A stretch of 64,000 nucleotides of DNA, from assembly GCF_031599675.1 (NCBI RefSeq), contig NZ_CP134223.1, positions 4,092,001-4,156,000 of the forward strand, read 5' to 3'. The DNA comes from Paenibacillus pedocola (GTDB lineage: Bacteria; Bacillota; Bacilli; Paenibacillales; Paenibacillaceae). The translations under genes were made by a program, and so were the position numbers. This document shows, one piece after another, positions 44,266 through 53,553 of this stretch (position 1 is its first letter; each line of letters starts with the position of its first letter). The notes beneath the pieces are model-generated. The model had not been told where the DNA came from and made no database searches. It was given only the letters and a program-made list of their open reading frames with translations.

Positions 44266-44327
44266 TTGACAATGTAATTTAATGGAATTATGATATCCAT
44301 ATCAGATATATCCATAATGGATATATC
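44266..44327 (+). promoter_or_regulatory. Strong promoter plus 23-bp palindromic operator (PadR/DUF2812)
   Basis: TTGACA (44266-44271), 17-bp spacer and TATGAT (44289-44294). Directly downstream lies GATATATCCAT-A-ATGGATATATC (44305-44327), perfect 11-bp arms, covering the expected start of transcription. It is a good operator candidate for the PadR protein it precedes. Confidence 0.85.
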
Positions 44328-44370
44328 CAAACAAGATACATTCCAATGGGAAAAGAAAGGGGGTGTACGA

Positions 44371-44724
44371 GTGTCGCGAAATAATTCACTGCAGATTGAA
44401 CAGCTGACCGATTCGGCGTACTACATTCTGCTGGCCTTATATTCTCCTAAACACGGTTACGCGATAATGAAGTATATCGAAGAGCTTACAGACGGAGAGG
44501 TCAAGATTGGACCGGCAACGCTTTATACCTTAATCAAGAAGATGCAAAAAACCAATTATATATTACTGAATGAGGACGAGGATGAGCGGAGAAAAACCTA
44601 CCAGCTGACAGCTAAGGGAGAGCAGATTATTGCCGCTGAGATTGAGCGGAGATTAAGAATGGCACGGCACGGGCATGCCGCAATCCAAACTGCGAAGGAG
44701 GAAGGATTATATGAAGAGCGGTGA
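44371..44724 (+). CDS. PadR-family transcriptional regulator
   Basis: A 117-residue PadR protein: LTDSAYYILLALYSPKHGYAIMKYIEELT, KIGPATLYTLIKKMQKTNYIL and the wing DERRKTYQLTAKGEQI. The GTG at 44371 follows AAGGGGGTG, better than an upstream ATG at 44290 that would lie in the palindromic operator. It overlaps the DUF2812 gene by 14 bases, a common PadR-DUF2812 pair. Probably autoregulated through the 23-bp palindrome. Confidence 0.9.
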   Translation: MSRNNSLQIEQLTDSAYYILLALYSPKHGYAIMKYIEELTDGEVKIGPATLYTLIKKMQKTNYILLNEDEDERRKTYQLTAKGEQIIAAEIERRLRMARHGHAAIQTAKEEGLYEER

Positions 44725-45265
44725 TAAGCAGACAAGATATGTCATTTCGAAGGGTCTGGCATTTGCCGAGGAATCGGAAATGAAGAAGTTAAGTGCATTG
44801 TCTGAAGAAGGCTGGTTTCTGGATCATTTTTCACTATTCGGCTTTATAGCCCGCAAGGGACTTCCGCACAAGCTGATTTATTGTCTCGATATCAGGCAGC
44901 TGCAGAAGGAGGAAGAACAGGAGTACAAGGATATTTTCGCTGACAGCGGCTGGCATCATGTGTGTTCTTCCGGGGATCTGCATATCTTCTCAGCAGAACC
45001 GGGAACAGTTCCCCTGCATACCGACCGCGAAACCTCATACGTGAAATACTCCAGAGTTGTCCGGATCAGCAGGACTACGGCTCTCCTTACACTGATGCTG
45101 ACCGTTGCAAGCTTTTTATTAAGGTATGCTTCAACTACGATCTGGAATCAACAGCTGCTGCAGAATTTTTCCTTTGTGGCCATTATGCTGTGCGTCATGG
45201 TACTGGTACCTTCCCTAATGGTCTATATTGCTTATTCTTTAAGGTTAAGATCCTTGTCGTCATAG
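44711..45265 (+). CDS. DUF2812 membrane protein
   Basis: A 184-residue protein with an N-terminal cytoplasmic DUF2812 domain (LAFAEESEMKKLSALSEEGWFLDHFS, FADSGWHHVCSSGDLHIFS) and two C-terminal membrane segments (about 128-147 and 156-176). Function is unknown; members pair with PadR regulators and are thought to act in membrane or drug response. GGAGGAAGG precedes the ATG at 44711, inside the last codons of padR, giving translational coupling. Confidence 0.87.
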   Translation: MKSGDKQTRYVISKGLAFAEESEMKKLSALSEEGWFLDHFSLFGFIARKGLPHKLIYCLDIRQLQKEEEQEYKDIFADSGWHHVCSSGDLHIFSAEPGTVPLHTDRETSYVKYSRVVRISRTTALLTLMLTVASFLLRYASTTIWNQQLLQNFSFVAIMLCVMVLVPSLMVYIAYSLRLRSLSS

Positions 45266-45311
45266 CACTCAAGTTAGAGAGAATAATCATCCTTTCCACT
45301 AGCATTTTGCA

Positions 45312-45350
45312 CCGCAAAAAAGAGCCGCCCCCTAACGGGACGGCTCTTTG
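45312..45350. terminator. Terminator shared by DUF2812 and nth operons
   Basis: AGAGCCG.CCC and GGG.CGGCTCT (45321-45347) pair best on the minus strand (G-U at the mismatch) with six Us following; the plus strand has only TTT. Confidence 0.8.
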
Positions 45351-45362
45351 AGTATAATAGTA

Positions 45363-45629
45363 TTAAGCTGTTTCCAATACTGGAAGCAGAATTTCAAATA
45401 CTTTGCCATGCTGGAGAATCGTCAAGCCGCGGGACTTGTCCTTCATTACGACAACCTCTGGCTTCTGGGACATACGCTCCAGGTAATGCTCAGGCACATC
45501 GCCGGAGTGGCTGATGGTGATGCCTTCTACTTCCTGCTCTTCGTTTTCTTCAAGCGGACTTTCCACTACACGGTCAAAAATATCAGAAAACGCCTCAAAA
45601 TTATCAGTATACACAGAAATGCACTTCAT
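45363..45629 (-). CDS. Conserved small acidic protein downstream of nth
   Basis: An 88-residue protein not recognised as a named family. It is acidic (ESPLEENEEQEVEG), opens with MKCISVYTDNFEAFSDIFDRV and ends with a strand-rich KPEVVVMKDKSRGLTILQHG. It starts two bases after the nth stop and ends at a strong terminator, so it is co-transcribed with endonuclease III. A role in DNA repair is not implied by sequence. Confidence 0.75.
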   Translation of the reverse strand: MKCISVYTDNFEAFSDIFDRVVESPLEENEEQEVEGITISHSGDVPEHYLERMSQKPEVVVMKDKSRGLTILQHGKVFEILLPVLETA

Positions 45630-45631
45630 CT

Positions 45632-46342
45632 CTATCCCATCCTCTTCTTCATCTCTAACTTTTTACTTGCTCCCGCTGTAATCTTATCTTTCCTGATTAC
45701 GGCGGTTTTCATACGCTTCTTGCCTTCACGGCACACATCGAGCAGCGGACAAATCTGGCATGCGGGATTCTGCGCCTTGCAGTGATATCGTCCAAAAAAG
45801 ATCAGCCGGTGATGCGTGAGCGTCCACTCCTCACGGGGTACCACCTTCATCAGTTTCTTCTCCACTTCCAGCACAGAATCCTTCCAGCCTGCTAGTGCCA
45901 GCCGTTTAGCAACACGTTCCACATGAGTGTCTACGGCAATGGCCGGAACACCAAATGCGTTGGAAACTACAACATTAGCCGTTTTGCGCCCGACACCCGG
46001 TAAGGTTACCAGTAAATCATGCGCCTGCGGCACTTCACCGCCGTATTGTTCAATCAGAATCATACAGAGGTTGTGAATATGCTTGGCTTTGTTGCGAAAC
46101 AACCCGATGCGCCGGATGTCATTCTCCAGCTCCTCCAGGGGGACAGAAACATAATCCAGTGGAGTTTTGTACTTTTGAAACAGGTCCTCGGTCACTTTGT
46201 TTACTGTTGCGTCCGTACATTGGGCTGACAGCAATACCGCAATCGTTAACTCGAAGGCGTTCTTGTGGTTCAGTTCACAATGCGCATCAGGAAACAAGTC
46301 TCCAATACTATCCAGAATGTGGCGGACCTCTGCAGCTTTCAT
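45632..46342 (-). CDS. nth: Endonuclease III
   Basis: A 236-residue DNA glycosylase/AP lyase for oxidised pyrimidines. The helix-hairpin-helix LPGVGRKTANVV carries the catalytic Lys120, Asp138 is in AVDTHVERV, and the 4Fe-4S cluster is bound by Cys188, 195, 198 and 204 (C-x6-C-x2-C-x5-C). The C-terminus has an extra basic tail (KKRMKTAVIRKDK...). In B. subtilis nth follows asnS-dnaD; here asnS-dnaD lies 15 kb away and nth is paired with a small acidic protein. Confidence 0.96.
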   Translation of the reverse strand: MKAAEVRHILDSIGDLFPDAHCELNHKNAFELTIAVLLSAQCTDATVNKVTEDLFQKYKTPLDYVSVPLEELENDIRRIGLFRNKAKHIHNLCMILIEQYGGEVPQAHDLLVTLPGVGRKTANVVVSNAFGVPAIAVDTHVERVAKRLALAGWKDSVLEVEKKLMKVVPREEWTLTHHRLIFFGRYHCKAQNPACQICPLLDVCREGKKRMKTAVIRKDKITAGASKKLEMKKRMG

Positions 46343-46497
46343 AGCGTCCCCTCCACGGAGTATTTACACTCGAACCAAGCAGAAACGGCTGTCCTGTCCA
46401 CAAAAGAAGGAATCCGTTTCAATTGCGAGCGTATCTTCTCATTGTTTACCGAAATATAAGGATACATAATGGTGAGCAGTCTATCTATTCTTATATT

Positions 46498-46541
46498 TCA
46501 AAAAAAACGTCTTGACGCAGTATTTCCTCTGCGTCAAGACG
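46498..46541 (-). terminator. Intrinsic terminator of SLH protein gene
   Basis: Perfect 13-bp arms CGTCTTGACGCAG (46508-46520) and CTGCGTCAAGACG (46529-46541), with about ten Us/As-rich tail (TTTTTTT) on the minus strand. Confidence 0.92.
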
Positions 46542-46569
46542 GTGTTTCACCCGGAAATCCACCATAACA

Positions 46570-49323
46570 TTATTGTTTCACAATTTCAACGATAACATCA
46601 TTATTGAAATACATTATAATATTATCATTTTCTTTGAGAGATTGCACGGATAAAGTCGTGTCACCTTGATGAATATATACATTGGATGCAAATGTGTAGC
46701 GGTAAGGATCGTTCAGATTAGTGCGTTTGACCTGCAGCTCATTACTACTGCTATCCGCACGTGAGAATGCCCGGCTCAGCTGGGTCAATACGCGGATAAT
46801 GATTGCTCCATCAGCATCCTTGCGCACCTCCACACGGTCTGCAGTTGTAATATTTCCAAGCGCTGTTGTCGTTACTCCGTCCCGGATTATCTTTACCCCG
46901 CCGGCGGCCGAATATGTCTGGGTGGCTCCAGTGTAATCCTTCACCGTTAGAGTGCTTGCTGTAGTGTCAAGTGCAGCAACCTGTCCAAGGCTTACTTTTA
47001 CTGCCTGGATGGAGAGCGCCGCACTTCCTTCGAACTTCACATTCACAAAATCTCCGGCTTTCAAATCACTTACAGTAATTTTCTGTCCGGCTTCATTTGT
47101 CATCGGAATAGTTAACGTGTACAGCTCACTCGTACCGCCTGACCATTTCACACCCAGCTTGTTCGTAGTACTGTTTACTGAGGTTACTTCAAGCTGTGCC
47201 GATGATTGAACCCGGAGAACAGAGATGACATCCTGGCTTCCGGAGAGCACCGCTGTGACTTGACTGTTAAGAGAGACATCAGTAATTGTAGCTGAAGTCT
47301 TGCCAAAGTAATCCACAGACAAAGGATAAGGCAGTGTCAGGAGCTGGCCGTTGCTAAGCTTAAGTACTATCGTTTTGGTTGAGGTACTCACTGAAGCCAG
47401 CGTTCCGCTGTATTTGGTTGTACTTTCTACAGACAGCGCACGCTCATTTATCGAAACCACATCAACTTTACGGTTTTCAGTCAATCTTGTCGCCATGTTG
47501 ATCAGCGAAGTGGTCGGCGCACCATCATAGGCAAGCTTCGTATTAGCATCAATCTGAACCACATGTGCCTTGTTATTATTGTCCATAAAGGTAAGCAGCT
47601 GAGATTTCGTATTATAGGCAATAACCGTTGATCCGCTATATTGCTCAATCTGCCGGCTGGTCACTTCAATTTTGGTAACCTGATCGCTGCTGTTCAGTGT
47701 AAGCTGAACATTGTCCCCCCCGGTAGCGTCGGCGATAAGATCCCCGGCAACCGGTGCTGCTATATTAGGAATTATAATGGTTGGGGAGGTTGCGAGCAGC
47801 CTAACTTCACGTGTACCATCTGCTTTTTTATACACAATAGTTGAGCCTGTCATTTCAACAATCGAACCCTGCACCGTTCGTTCCGTTCCTGATGTCACTT
47901 CAACAGCTGCAATAACATTATTCTTAATTGTATATTTCACGGCTGCATTGACCTTCAGGTCGGCTGGCTGCAGTACAGCGTTTTGTGAGCTGAATAGTGT
48001 AGCCCCCTCTTCCCAGTTGAAGGTTTCCACCGTTCCGGCAGCATTTTTGAAGGTTATGCTTTTGGCCGCCAGGTTAATGCTTTGAAGTGTTCCCGTGGTT
48101 GTCTTGTTTACAATCCCCGAGGTTACCTGGAGCTTAACCACTTTGTGTGAACCGCTGTATGTTTCACGCACAAGCTTAATCTTACTGCCCGCAGTAATAG
48201 ACGAAGCCGTGATTACAGCGTCATTCACATCCACAAAGACTGTATTGGCATCATAGCTGTACTGGTCATACCCGGTTGCCGAATCCACCCAGATAATTCC
48301 CTGCGTAATTTTGGCGAAGGTACCTTCAACAGTCTCTATCTGCGGAGTAGCATCAGTCAACTCTACATAGGCCGCATTATAAGTAGCTCCGATGACAGTT
48401 ACCTTTGTATAGGGCTGAATATCACTCAGATTGATTCTTGTATCGGAAGTGCTGGTAAAGTAGGCTGTGTTCGGACTCAGGTTATAGACAGAGGAAGCGC
48501 CGTTGCTGTAAACCGTCATTTTTCCGTCTTTTAACGCGCTGATGCTGCCGGATACCGTATTGTCGTATTGCATGGTATTATGCGCTTCTGCCCGGCTGAA
48601 AAAAGTCGCCAGCTGCGCACGGGTTACCGCACCTTGCGGATCAAACCGGTTGCCGTCCAAACCGTTAGCCAGTCCCAGATCTACCGCAGTATTGATATAG
48701 CCGCGTTTATTCGCCGAAACCTTAGCATCATCGGCAAAACCGGTTGGCTCACTAGCTACCGATGCTGCCTGCGAGCTTTTGCCCAAGGCTCTTATCAGCA
48801 ATTCAGCAATCCACTCACGGGAAGCTTTGCGCTCACCCCAGGAGGTTTTGAGATTATCCGCTGCCATCTCTACCGTCTTATCCAGCAATCCTGACTGGAA
48901 AGCTAGCACAACATACGGCTTATAATAATTCGAAACCTGGAAATTGGTTGGAAGCACTACATCCGTTGTACTGCTAATATTGCCTTGCAGCTTCATGAAG
49001 CGGAGTGCCATCAGTACAGCTTCCTGCTGAGTGACCGAATCTCCAGGACGGAACAAGCCGTTATTGCCGACTACGATCCCCTGCGAAGCTAGCTTATAGA
49101 TATGTTTCTCGGCCCAGAAGCCTGTTTTCACATCGCTGAAAATACCCGCAGATACCACAGCAGCTTGAGTCGTTGCAGCTGCAGAAGTAGTAGCCGGGGT
49201 AACTGCAGTATCTGCAAAAGCAGCCCCGGCTCCGCCGAATGCCATAGCACCGGCCAGAACAGCTGATGCCGCTTTGGTTGAATAGGCCTTAATCGAATGT
49301 TTTGATCTTTTTTGACCGGACAA
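46570..49323 (-). CDS. S-layer homology (SLH) domain cell-surface protein
   Basis: A 917-residue secreted protein. A signal peptide (basic start, then AVLAGAMAFGGAGAAFA) is followed by three SLH domains (about residues 58-250): IFSDVKTGFWAEKHIYKLASQGI, YYKPYVVLAFQSGLLD and FADDAKVSANKRGYINTAVDLGL, ending with QGAVTRAQLATFF. SLH domains bind pyruvylated secondary wall polymers. The remaining 650 residues are repeated beta-rich segments with VEGTFAKITQGIIWV-, GTLQSINLAAKSITF-like units and no catalytic motif. TTG start behind GAGGGG. A surface scaffold or S-layer-associated protein; exact role unknown. Confidence 0.9.
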   Translation of the reverse strand: MSGQKRSKHSIKAYSTKAASAVLAGAMAFGGAGAAFADTAVTPATTSAAATTQAAVVSAGIFSDVKTGFWAEKHIYKLASQGIVVGNNGLFRPGDSVTQQEAVLMALRFMKLQGNISSTTDVVLPTNFQVSNYYKPYVVLAFQSGLLDKTVEMAADNLKTSWGERKASREWIAELLIRALGKSSQAASVASEPTGFADDAKVSANKRGYINTAVDLGLANGLDGNRFDPQGAVTRAQLATFFSRAEAHNTMQYDNTVSGSISALKDGKMTVYSNGASSVYNLSPNTAYFTSTSDTRINLSDIQPYTKVTVIGATYNAAYVELTDATPQIETVEGTFAKITQGIIWVDSATGYDQYSYDANTVFVDVNDAVITASSITAGSKIKLVRETYSGSHKVVKLQVTSGIVNKTTTGTLQSINLAAKSITFKNAAGTVETFNWEEGATLFSSQNAVLQPADLKVNAAVKYTIKNNVIAAVEVTSGTERTVQGSIVEMTGSTIVYKKADGTREVRLLATSPTIIIPNIAAPVAGDLIADATGGDNVQLTLNSSDQVTKIEVTSRQIEQYSGSTVIAYNTKSQLLTFMDNNNKAHVVQIDANTKLAYDGAPTTSLINMATRLTENRKVDVVSINERALSVESTTKYSGTLASVSTSTKTIVLKLSNGQLLTLPYPLSVDYFGKTSATITDVSLNSQVTAVLSGSQDVISVLRVQSSAQLEVTSVNSTTNKLGVKWSGGTSELYTLTIPMTNEAGQKITVSDLKAGDFVNVKFEGSAALSIQAVKVSLGQVAALDTTASTLTVKDYTGATQTYSAAGGVKIIRDGVTTTALGNITTADRVEVRKDADGAIIIRVLTQLSRAFSRADSSSNELQVKRTNLNDPYRYTFASNVYIHQGDTTLSVQSLKENDNIIMYFNNDVIVEIVKQ

Positions 49324-49403
49324 TAGGTTATTCCCCTCTCAATGATCCATGTAAATGTTCAATTCATTATTCGCGGATTCATGCTCCGAATCCTGCACAG
49401 AAT

Positions 49404-50048
49404 TTAGAGGCCGCTGTTTTCTCTGGTCAACGGATGCTCCAGATCCACATGCCCCATCAGACTTTCCACTTGCTCACCATCGACCAAAAGCTCGACTGAT
49501 TTCACTTCTTCAAACTGGAAGAAGGTCTTGGCCAGCGCACTTATCGCCAGAGACTCGCCGCCTGCGCCAAGCTGGGCTTCATCCGGTTTGTGAATGTCCA
49601 TCACAATCTGCCCGTCTTTGAAGTCCAGTGATTTAAGCTCAATGCCGCTCCAGAGCGGAACTTGCTCCGTATTGCTGCTGCTCTGAAGCGTTTTGAACGC
49701 CTCACGGTATTTCTCGGTTTCACTCGCAAAACTGATCGTTCCTTTAGCTGCAATCAAATCCATTTGCTGCGGATCCGTATAATAAACTTCAATATCCTGA
49801 GACTGTTTGGCCGGTTCGGTTGGCTTAGCGGTCGCTGTAGGAGCAGGGGTTGCCTCTGCCGGCGGAGCAATGGAAGGTGTAACCACCTCGCCTCCGCTGT
49901 TGGCCGAATTCCCTCCAGCCGCGCTTACAACCGAATTATTACCTTGATCTGCATTTGCATCCGGAGAGGCTGCCGGCTTTTCTCCGCATCCGGCAATTAC
50001 CATCAGAAGAACTGCTGAGACCGCTGTATACGTTAATTTCTTGTTCAT
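49404..50048 (-). CDS. GerMN-domain lipoprotein
   Basis: A 214-residue lipoprotein: lipobox VIAGCG, a Ser/Pro/Thr-rich tether of about 70 residues, then a GerMN domain (IEVYYTDPQQMDLIAAKGTI ... AISALAKTFFQFEEVKSVELLVDG). GerM of B. subtilis acts in sporulation-stage envelope assembly; single-domain GerMN lipoproteins often sit beside AMIN/amidase genes, as here. ATG at 50046-50048 has GAGGGGG 8 bases upstream and is preferred to 50054. Likely in one unit with the amidase gene upstream (about 107 bp). Confidence 0.88.
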   Translation of the reverse strand: MNKKLTYTAVSAVLLMVIAGCGEKPAASPDANADQGNNSVVSAAGGNSANSGGEVVTPSIAPPAEATPAPTATAKPTEPAKQSQDIEVYYTDPQQMDLIAAKGTISFASETEKYREAFKTLQSSSNTEQVPLWSGIELKSLDFKDGQIVMDIHKPDEAQLGAGGESLAISALAKTFFQFEEVKSVELLVDGEQVESLMGHVDLEHPLTRENSGL

Positions 50049-50155
50049 CAACATTACCCCCTCTAGATGAATACGGGCAGACAGAACTGCAAAGCCTGTT
50101 CAGCCTGCTATGCTGGCCTTACCACGCTTTACGGCTCTTATCTGCCGCTTGGCTC

Positions 50156-51598
50156 TTATTTTAAACCCAGATATTCTTTGATCCCGCTCACGATCCCAGC
50201 TGCTACTCTATTCTGAAGCGCTTCTGAGAACAGCAATGATTCATCGCCTTTATTACTTAAATAACCAACTTCAAGAAGAACGGCAGGCATAGTCGTTTCA
50301 CGGATAACGTGGAAATTCCCGTACCGTACGCCGCGATCGCTGAGTCCGGTTGCCTGCACAAGATACTTATGCATCACACTTGCCAGAGCCTTGCTGGCAG
50401 CACGCTGATAGTAGGTTTCTGACCCTGTTGCAGCCGATGATGCACTGCTGTTCGCATGAACGGAAATAAAGAGATCCGCATGCAGATTGTTAGCCATTGC
50501 AGCACGGTCCTTCAGTTCAAGGAAGGTATCATCACTGCGGGTCAGCACCACGTCAATGTTACTTTCTTTTTTCAGCAGCTCAGCTGCTTTAAGAACAACG
50601 GCTAAATTAAAGTTTTTTTCATATTTCCCTGTAACACCTACTGCTCCTGAGTCCTTGGCTCCGTGTCCGGCATCCAGCACAATCAGCTTCCGCCCGCTGT
50701 TACCGGGCTGGGTTGCTGTATCACCTGTACTAACGGCATTCAGATCAATGACAACCAGCTTGGAGGTATCTCCAGAAATATCAACGCTATAGTTCTTCGG
50801 AGTTTTTAAATCAATGACAAAACGGACGGTATACGGATTAGTGCTATACAGGGAGTAGCGCACTCCGGATACATCGGGATAATCCGTTACACTAAGACTG
50901 CCGTTAAGGTTAGGATCCAGCACCTGCCCGGTTCCGAACAAATCGGAGAAAGTAGCATTTGGCAGATCGACCACAATCCGGTCCGGACCGCTCATCTTCG
51001 ATACCTTCGGAACGGCATTGCCTTCCATCGCGATGGTCAGCCGGTTCTCATTAAAGCTGATGCCATTCACCATGGTCAGGTTATTCGTCGTTTCAGCCGG
51101 CGGCACGACAACGCTTGTTCCGCCGTCAGTAGCTCCACCCTCTGAACCAGTGTTATTACCGCCGGTTTCGGGGGTAATAAGGTTTACAATCTTTTGTGTG
51201 TTGTCCCAGCTGACAGTCAGCCCGAACTGCTCGCTGATGAAGCGGATCGGTACCAGGGTAGTCCCGCTCCTGTTAAGAGGAGCATTGGTAAGTATGACCG
51301 TTTTGTCATCTACAGAAGCTGTCGTCTGATCTACGATCAGCTTAACGGTCTTGCCCTGCTGTTCAATCGTAACTGTCTTGCTTGTCTGATTCCAGCCGAC
51401 CTTGTAGCCAAGGTTCTCAGCAATCATTCTTAGCGGTACCATAATGGAGCTGTTCACATTCTCAACAGGAACCTCTTGACCTGCTGTCAGTTCCTTTCCA
51501 TCGAGAAAAATCTGGTTGTTTCCGGCAGCAGCCTGTCCATGCTCCGGTAAAATCAATACAAAGAGCATTAGCAACAGCATAAAAGCAAATTTCTTCAT
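50156..51598 (-). CDS. N-acetylmuramoyl-L-alanine amidase with stalk and AMIN domains (1)
   Basis: A 480-residue secreted wall hydrolase. Order: signal peptide (to about 24); copper-amine-oxidase-N-like stalk repeat (MVPLRMIAENLGYKVGWNQ, LVPIRFISEQFGLTVSWDN); AMIN domain (about 175-285, RLTIAMEGNAVPKVSK); Amidase_3 catalytic domain (about 305-478). Zinc ligands are visible: VLDAGHGAKDSG, the Glu of GKYEKNFNLAV and SVHANSS, with catalytic Glu in LLEVGYLSNKGD. It cleaves the bond between MurNAc and the stem peptide. Strong similarity along its whole length to the next gene shows tandem duplication. Confidence 0.95.
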   Translation of the reverse strand: MKKFAFMLLLMLFVLILPEHGQAAAGNNQIFLDGKELTAGQEVPVENVNSSIMVPLRMIAENLGYKVGWNQTSKTVTIEQQGKTVKLIVDQTTASVDDKTVILTNAPLNRSGTTLVPIRFISEQFGLTVSWDNTQKIVNLITPETGGNNTGSEGGATDGGTSVVVPPAETTNNLTMVNGISFNENRLTIAMEGNAVPKVSKMSGPDRIVVDLPNATFSDLFGTGQVLDPNLNGSLSVTDYPDVSGVRYSLYSTNPYTVRFVIDLKTPKNYSVDISGDTSKLVVIDLNAVSTGDTATQPGNSGRKLIVLDAGHGAKDSGAVGVTGKYEKNFNLAVVLKAAELLKKESNIDVVLTRSDDTFLELKDRAAMANNLHADLFISVHANSSASSAATGSETYYQRAASKALASVMHKYLVQATGLSDRGVRYGNFHVIRETTMPAVLLEVGYLSNKGDESLLFSEALQNRVAAGIVSGIKEYLGLK

Positions 51599-51678
51599 TC
51601 TTCACCTCTAAGAATCTAGTATTCCGCCAGAAAACCGGCGTTCATGATGACCTGGCCATAGACAACCTTCGACATTGT

Positions 51679-51730
51679 TTAGACGCCGCTTCAGTTTAAA
51701 AGTTGCGAATTAATTCCAACCGGCGTCTAA
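51679..51730. terminator. Inverted repeat between the two amidase genes
   Basis: TTAGACGCCG (51679-51688) and CGGCGTCTAA (51721-51730) form a 10-bp stem with a 32-base AT-rich loop; no T-run follows, so it may be a processing or regulatory element. Confidence 0.45.
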
Positions 51731-51763
51731 GTTTCCTTATAATCTATCAGCATTCTACTGCAT

Positions 51764-53362
51764 TTACAGCCCAAGATATTCATATATTCCGGCAACAATT
51801 TCCCTCGCCAGATTATTTTGCAGCTGTTCGCTGAGCATGGCGGATTCATTCGCTGCAGAGCTCATATACCCTACTTCCAGCAGCACAGCTGGCATGCTAG
51901 TCTCCCTTGTAACATGCAGGCTTTTTGTTCTGATTCCGTTATCCTTAAAGCTGGTGCCCGCTACCAGATGCTTATGCATAATTTGAGCCAGCGGCAGACT
52001 CTCAGTCCGCGAGTAATAGGTTTCACTGCCGTTAATTTTCTCCCGGTTAGGATAAGCTTCCGGAAGAGAATTGCCGTGTACTGAAATGAACAGATTCGCA
52101 TTGGCCGCCTCGGCGATATTTACACGGTCCTGCAAGCCTAGCGTTATATCATTGGTTCGGGTGAACACAACGTCAACCCGGCCATCCTGTATTAGCAGCG
52201 CTCCCACTTTATTGACGATCGCTAAATTAATGTCCTTCTCCAGCTTTCCCGTGAGACTGACAGCCCCGGATTGCTTGCCGCCGTGACCGGCATCAAGTAC
52301 TACAACCGGTTTCCCTGTAGAAGCTGTATTTCCACCAGCACTTCCGCTGTTGCTTAATGCATTTAAATCAATTGTGACAAGTCCTGTACTATTATCGGTA
52401 CTCAGCTGATAAGGCTGGTTACTGACCGTTTGAATAACAAATCTGACGGTTGAGGGGCTTGTACTAAACAGGGCATACCGCACTTCGGATACAAGCGGGT
52501 ATCCGGCAACGTCCAGCTTGCCTTGCGGAGTACCGTTCGCAGCAACACTTGGCAGACTGCCAACGAAATCCGGCGCAAAGGCAGCTCCGGGAAAATCGAT
52601 CACAATCCGCTCCGGATTGCTGATCTTCGTAACCGTTGGCTTAGCGCCTCCTGCTACCGCAACGATGAGACGATTCTCACTGAATACGGCACCCATAACC
52701 TGCGGTGTAGTCACTACTGTACCGGCACTGCCCGGAATCGGTGTAGCTGTTGGCCCAAGACTTCCTGTCCCCAGATCATCGTCAGCCCCTGGCGTTATTA
52801 CTGGAGCTGATGTCGCACTAGGACTTGGACTTGGAGTTGAAGTTGCCGCCGCAGGCTGCGGAGTCGGACTGAGAGACGGCAGCGGATCCACGGAGGTCTC
52901 AGAACCGCTGGTCTGGCCGCCGCTGAGGTAAACCGTTTTGTCATCGTTATCCCAGCCGACCTTCAGGCCAAATTGCTCACTGACAAAGCGGATCGGCACA
53001 AGCACTGTTCCGCCATTCTGCTTGGGAGCCGCATTCAAGGCGAGCGTAACTCCATCGGCTTCAGCAATTTTGCTGCCAACCGCAAGCTGAACCGTTTTGC
53101 CATCCTGCTGAACGGTTACCTTTTTCGATTTCTGCTCCCATTGCACCTGAAATCCCAAGTTCTCCACGACTACGCGGATAGGAATCATAACGCTTCCATC
53201 TACGTTTTCAAGCTTGATTCCCTGTGGTAATGCCAGCTCCTTGTTGTCCATAATAATCCTGCCTGCGCCGTTTCCGGCAGCGGCGGCTTCACGGCCGGCG
53301 AATGATAGCAATAGCAGTGGCAGCAGCAATAGAAATAACACCCGTTGTCCGGCTCTTCTCAT
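51764..53362 (-). CDS. N-acetylmuramoyl-L-alanine amidase with stalk and AMIN domains (2)
   Basis: A 532-residue paralogue of the next amidase. Signal peptide (VLFLLLLPLLLLSFAGREAAA), stalk repeats (MIPIRVVVENLGFQVQWEQ, LVPIRFVSEQFGLKVGWDN), a Pro/Thr/Ser linker of about 60 residues (PSLSPTPQPAAATSTPSPSP), AMIN domain, and an Amidase_3 domain with VLDAGHGGKQSG, GKLEKDINLAI, SVHGNSL and LLEVGYMSSAAN. Compared with its paralogue the linker is longer and an insert YPNREKING lies before SETYYSR. AAAGGAGAG precedes the ATG. Probably first of an amidase-amidase-GerMN-SLH gene run. Confidence 0.94.
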   Translation of the reverse strand: MRRAGQRVLFLLLLPLLLLSFAGREAAAAGNGAGRIIMDNKELALPQGIKLENVDGSVMIPIRVVVENLGFQVQWEQKSKKVTVQQDGKTVQLAVGSKIAEADGVTLALNAAPKQNGGTVLVPIRFVSEQFGLKVGWDNDDKTVYLSGGQTSGSETSVDPLPSLSPTPQPAAATSTPSPSPSATSAPVITPGADDDLGTGSLGPTATPIPGSAGTVVTTPQVMGAVFSENRLIVAVAGGAKPTVTKISNPERIVIDFPGAAFAPDFVGSLPSVAANGTPQGKLDVAGYPLVSEVRYALFSTSPSTVRFVIQTVSNQPYQLSTDNSTGLVTIDLNALSNSGSAGGNTASTGKPVVVLDAGHGGKQSGAVSLTGKLEKDINLAIVNKVGALLIQDGRVDVVFTRTNDITLGLQDRVNIAEAANANLFISVHGNSLPEAYPNREKINGSETYYSRTESLPLAQIMHKHLVAGTSFKDNGIRTKSLHVTRETSMPAVLLEVGYMSSAANESAMLSEQLQNNLAREIVAGIYEYLGL

Positions 53363-53474
53363 CCCTTACTCTCCTTTTGGCAAATAATAGATACAAATAC
53401 ATACACAGATAAGGTTTAGACGACAGAACTCTCCAAAAGTTGCCTCTATAGGCAATGAATATATCGATTATAGC

Positions 53475-53518
53475 AAAAAAACTTCTATTTCCGACACCCG
53501 GAAATAGAAGTTTTGTGT
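53475..53518. terminator. Bidirectional terminator downstream of leuD
   Basis: Perfect 16-bp arms AAAACTTCTATTTCCG / CGGAAATAGAAGTTTT with a five-base loop and T-runs on both strands. Confidence 0.93.
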
Positions 53519-53553
53519 AAAATTTGTAAAGTTTGCGGATATCTGTGTCTTAA

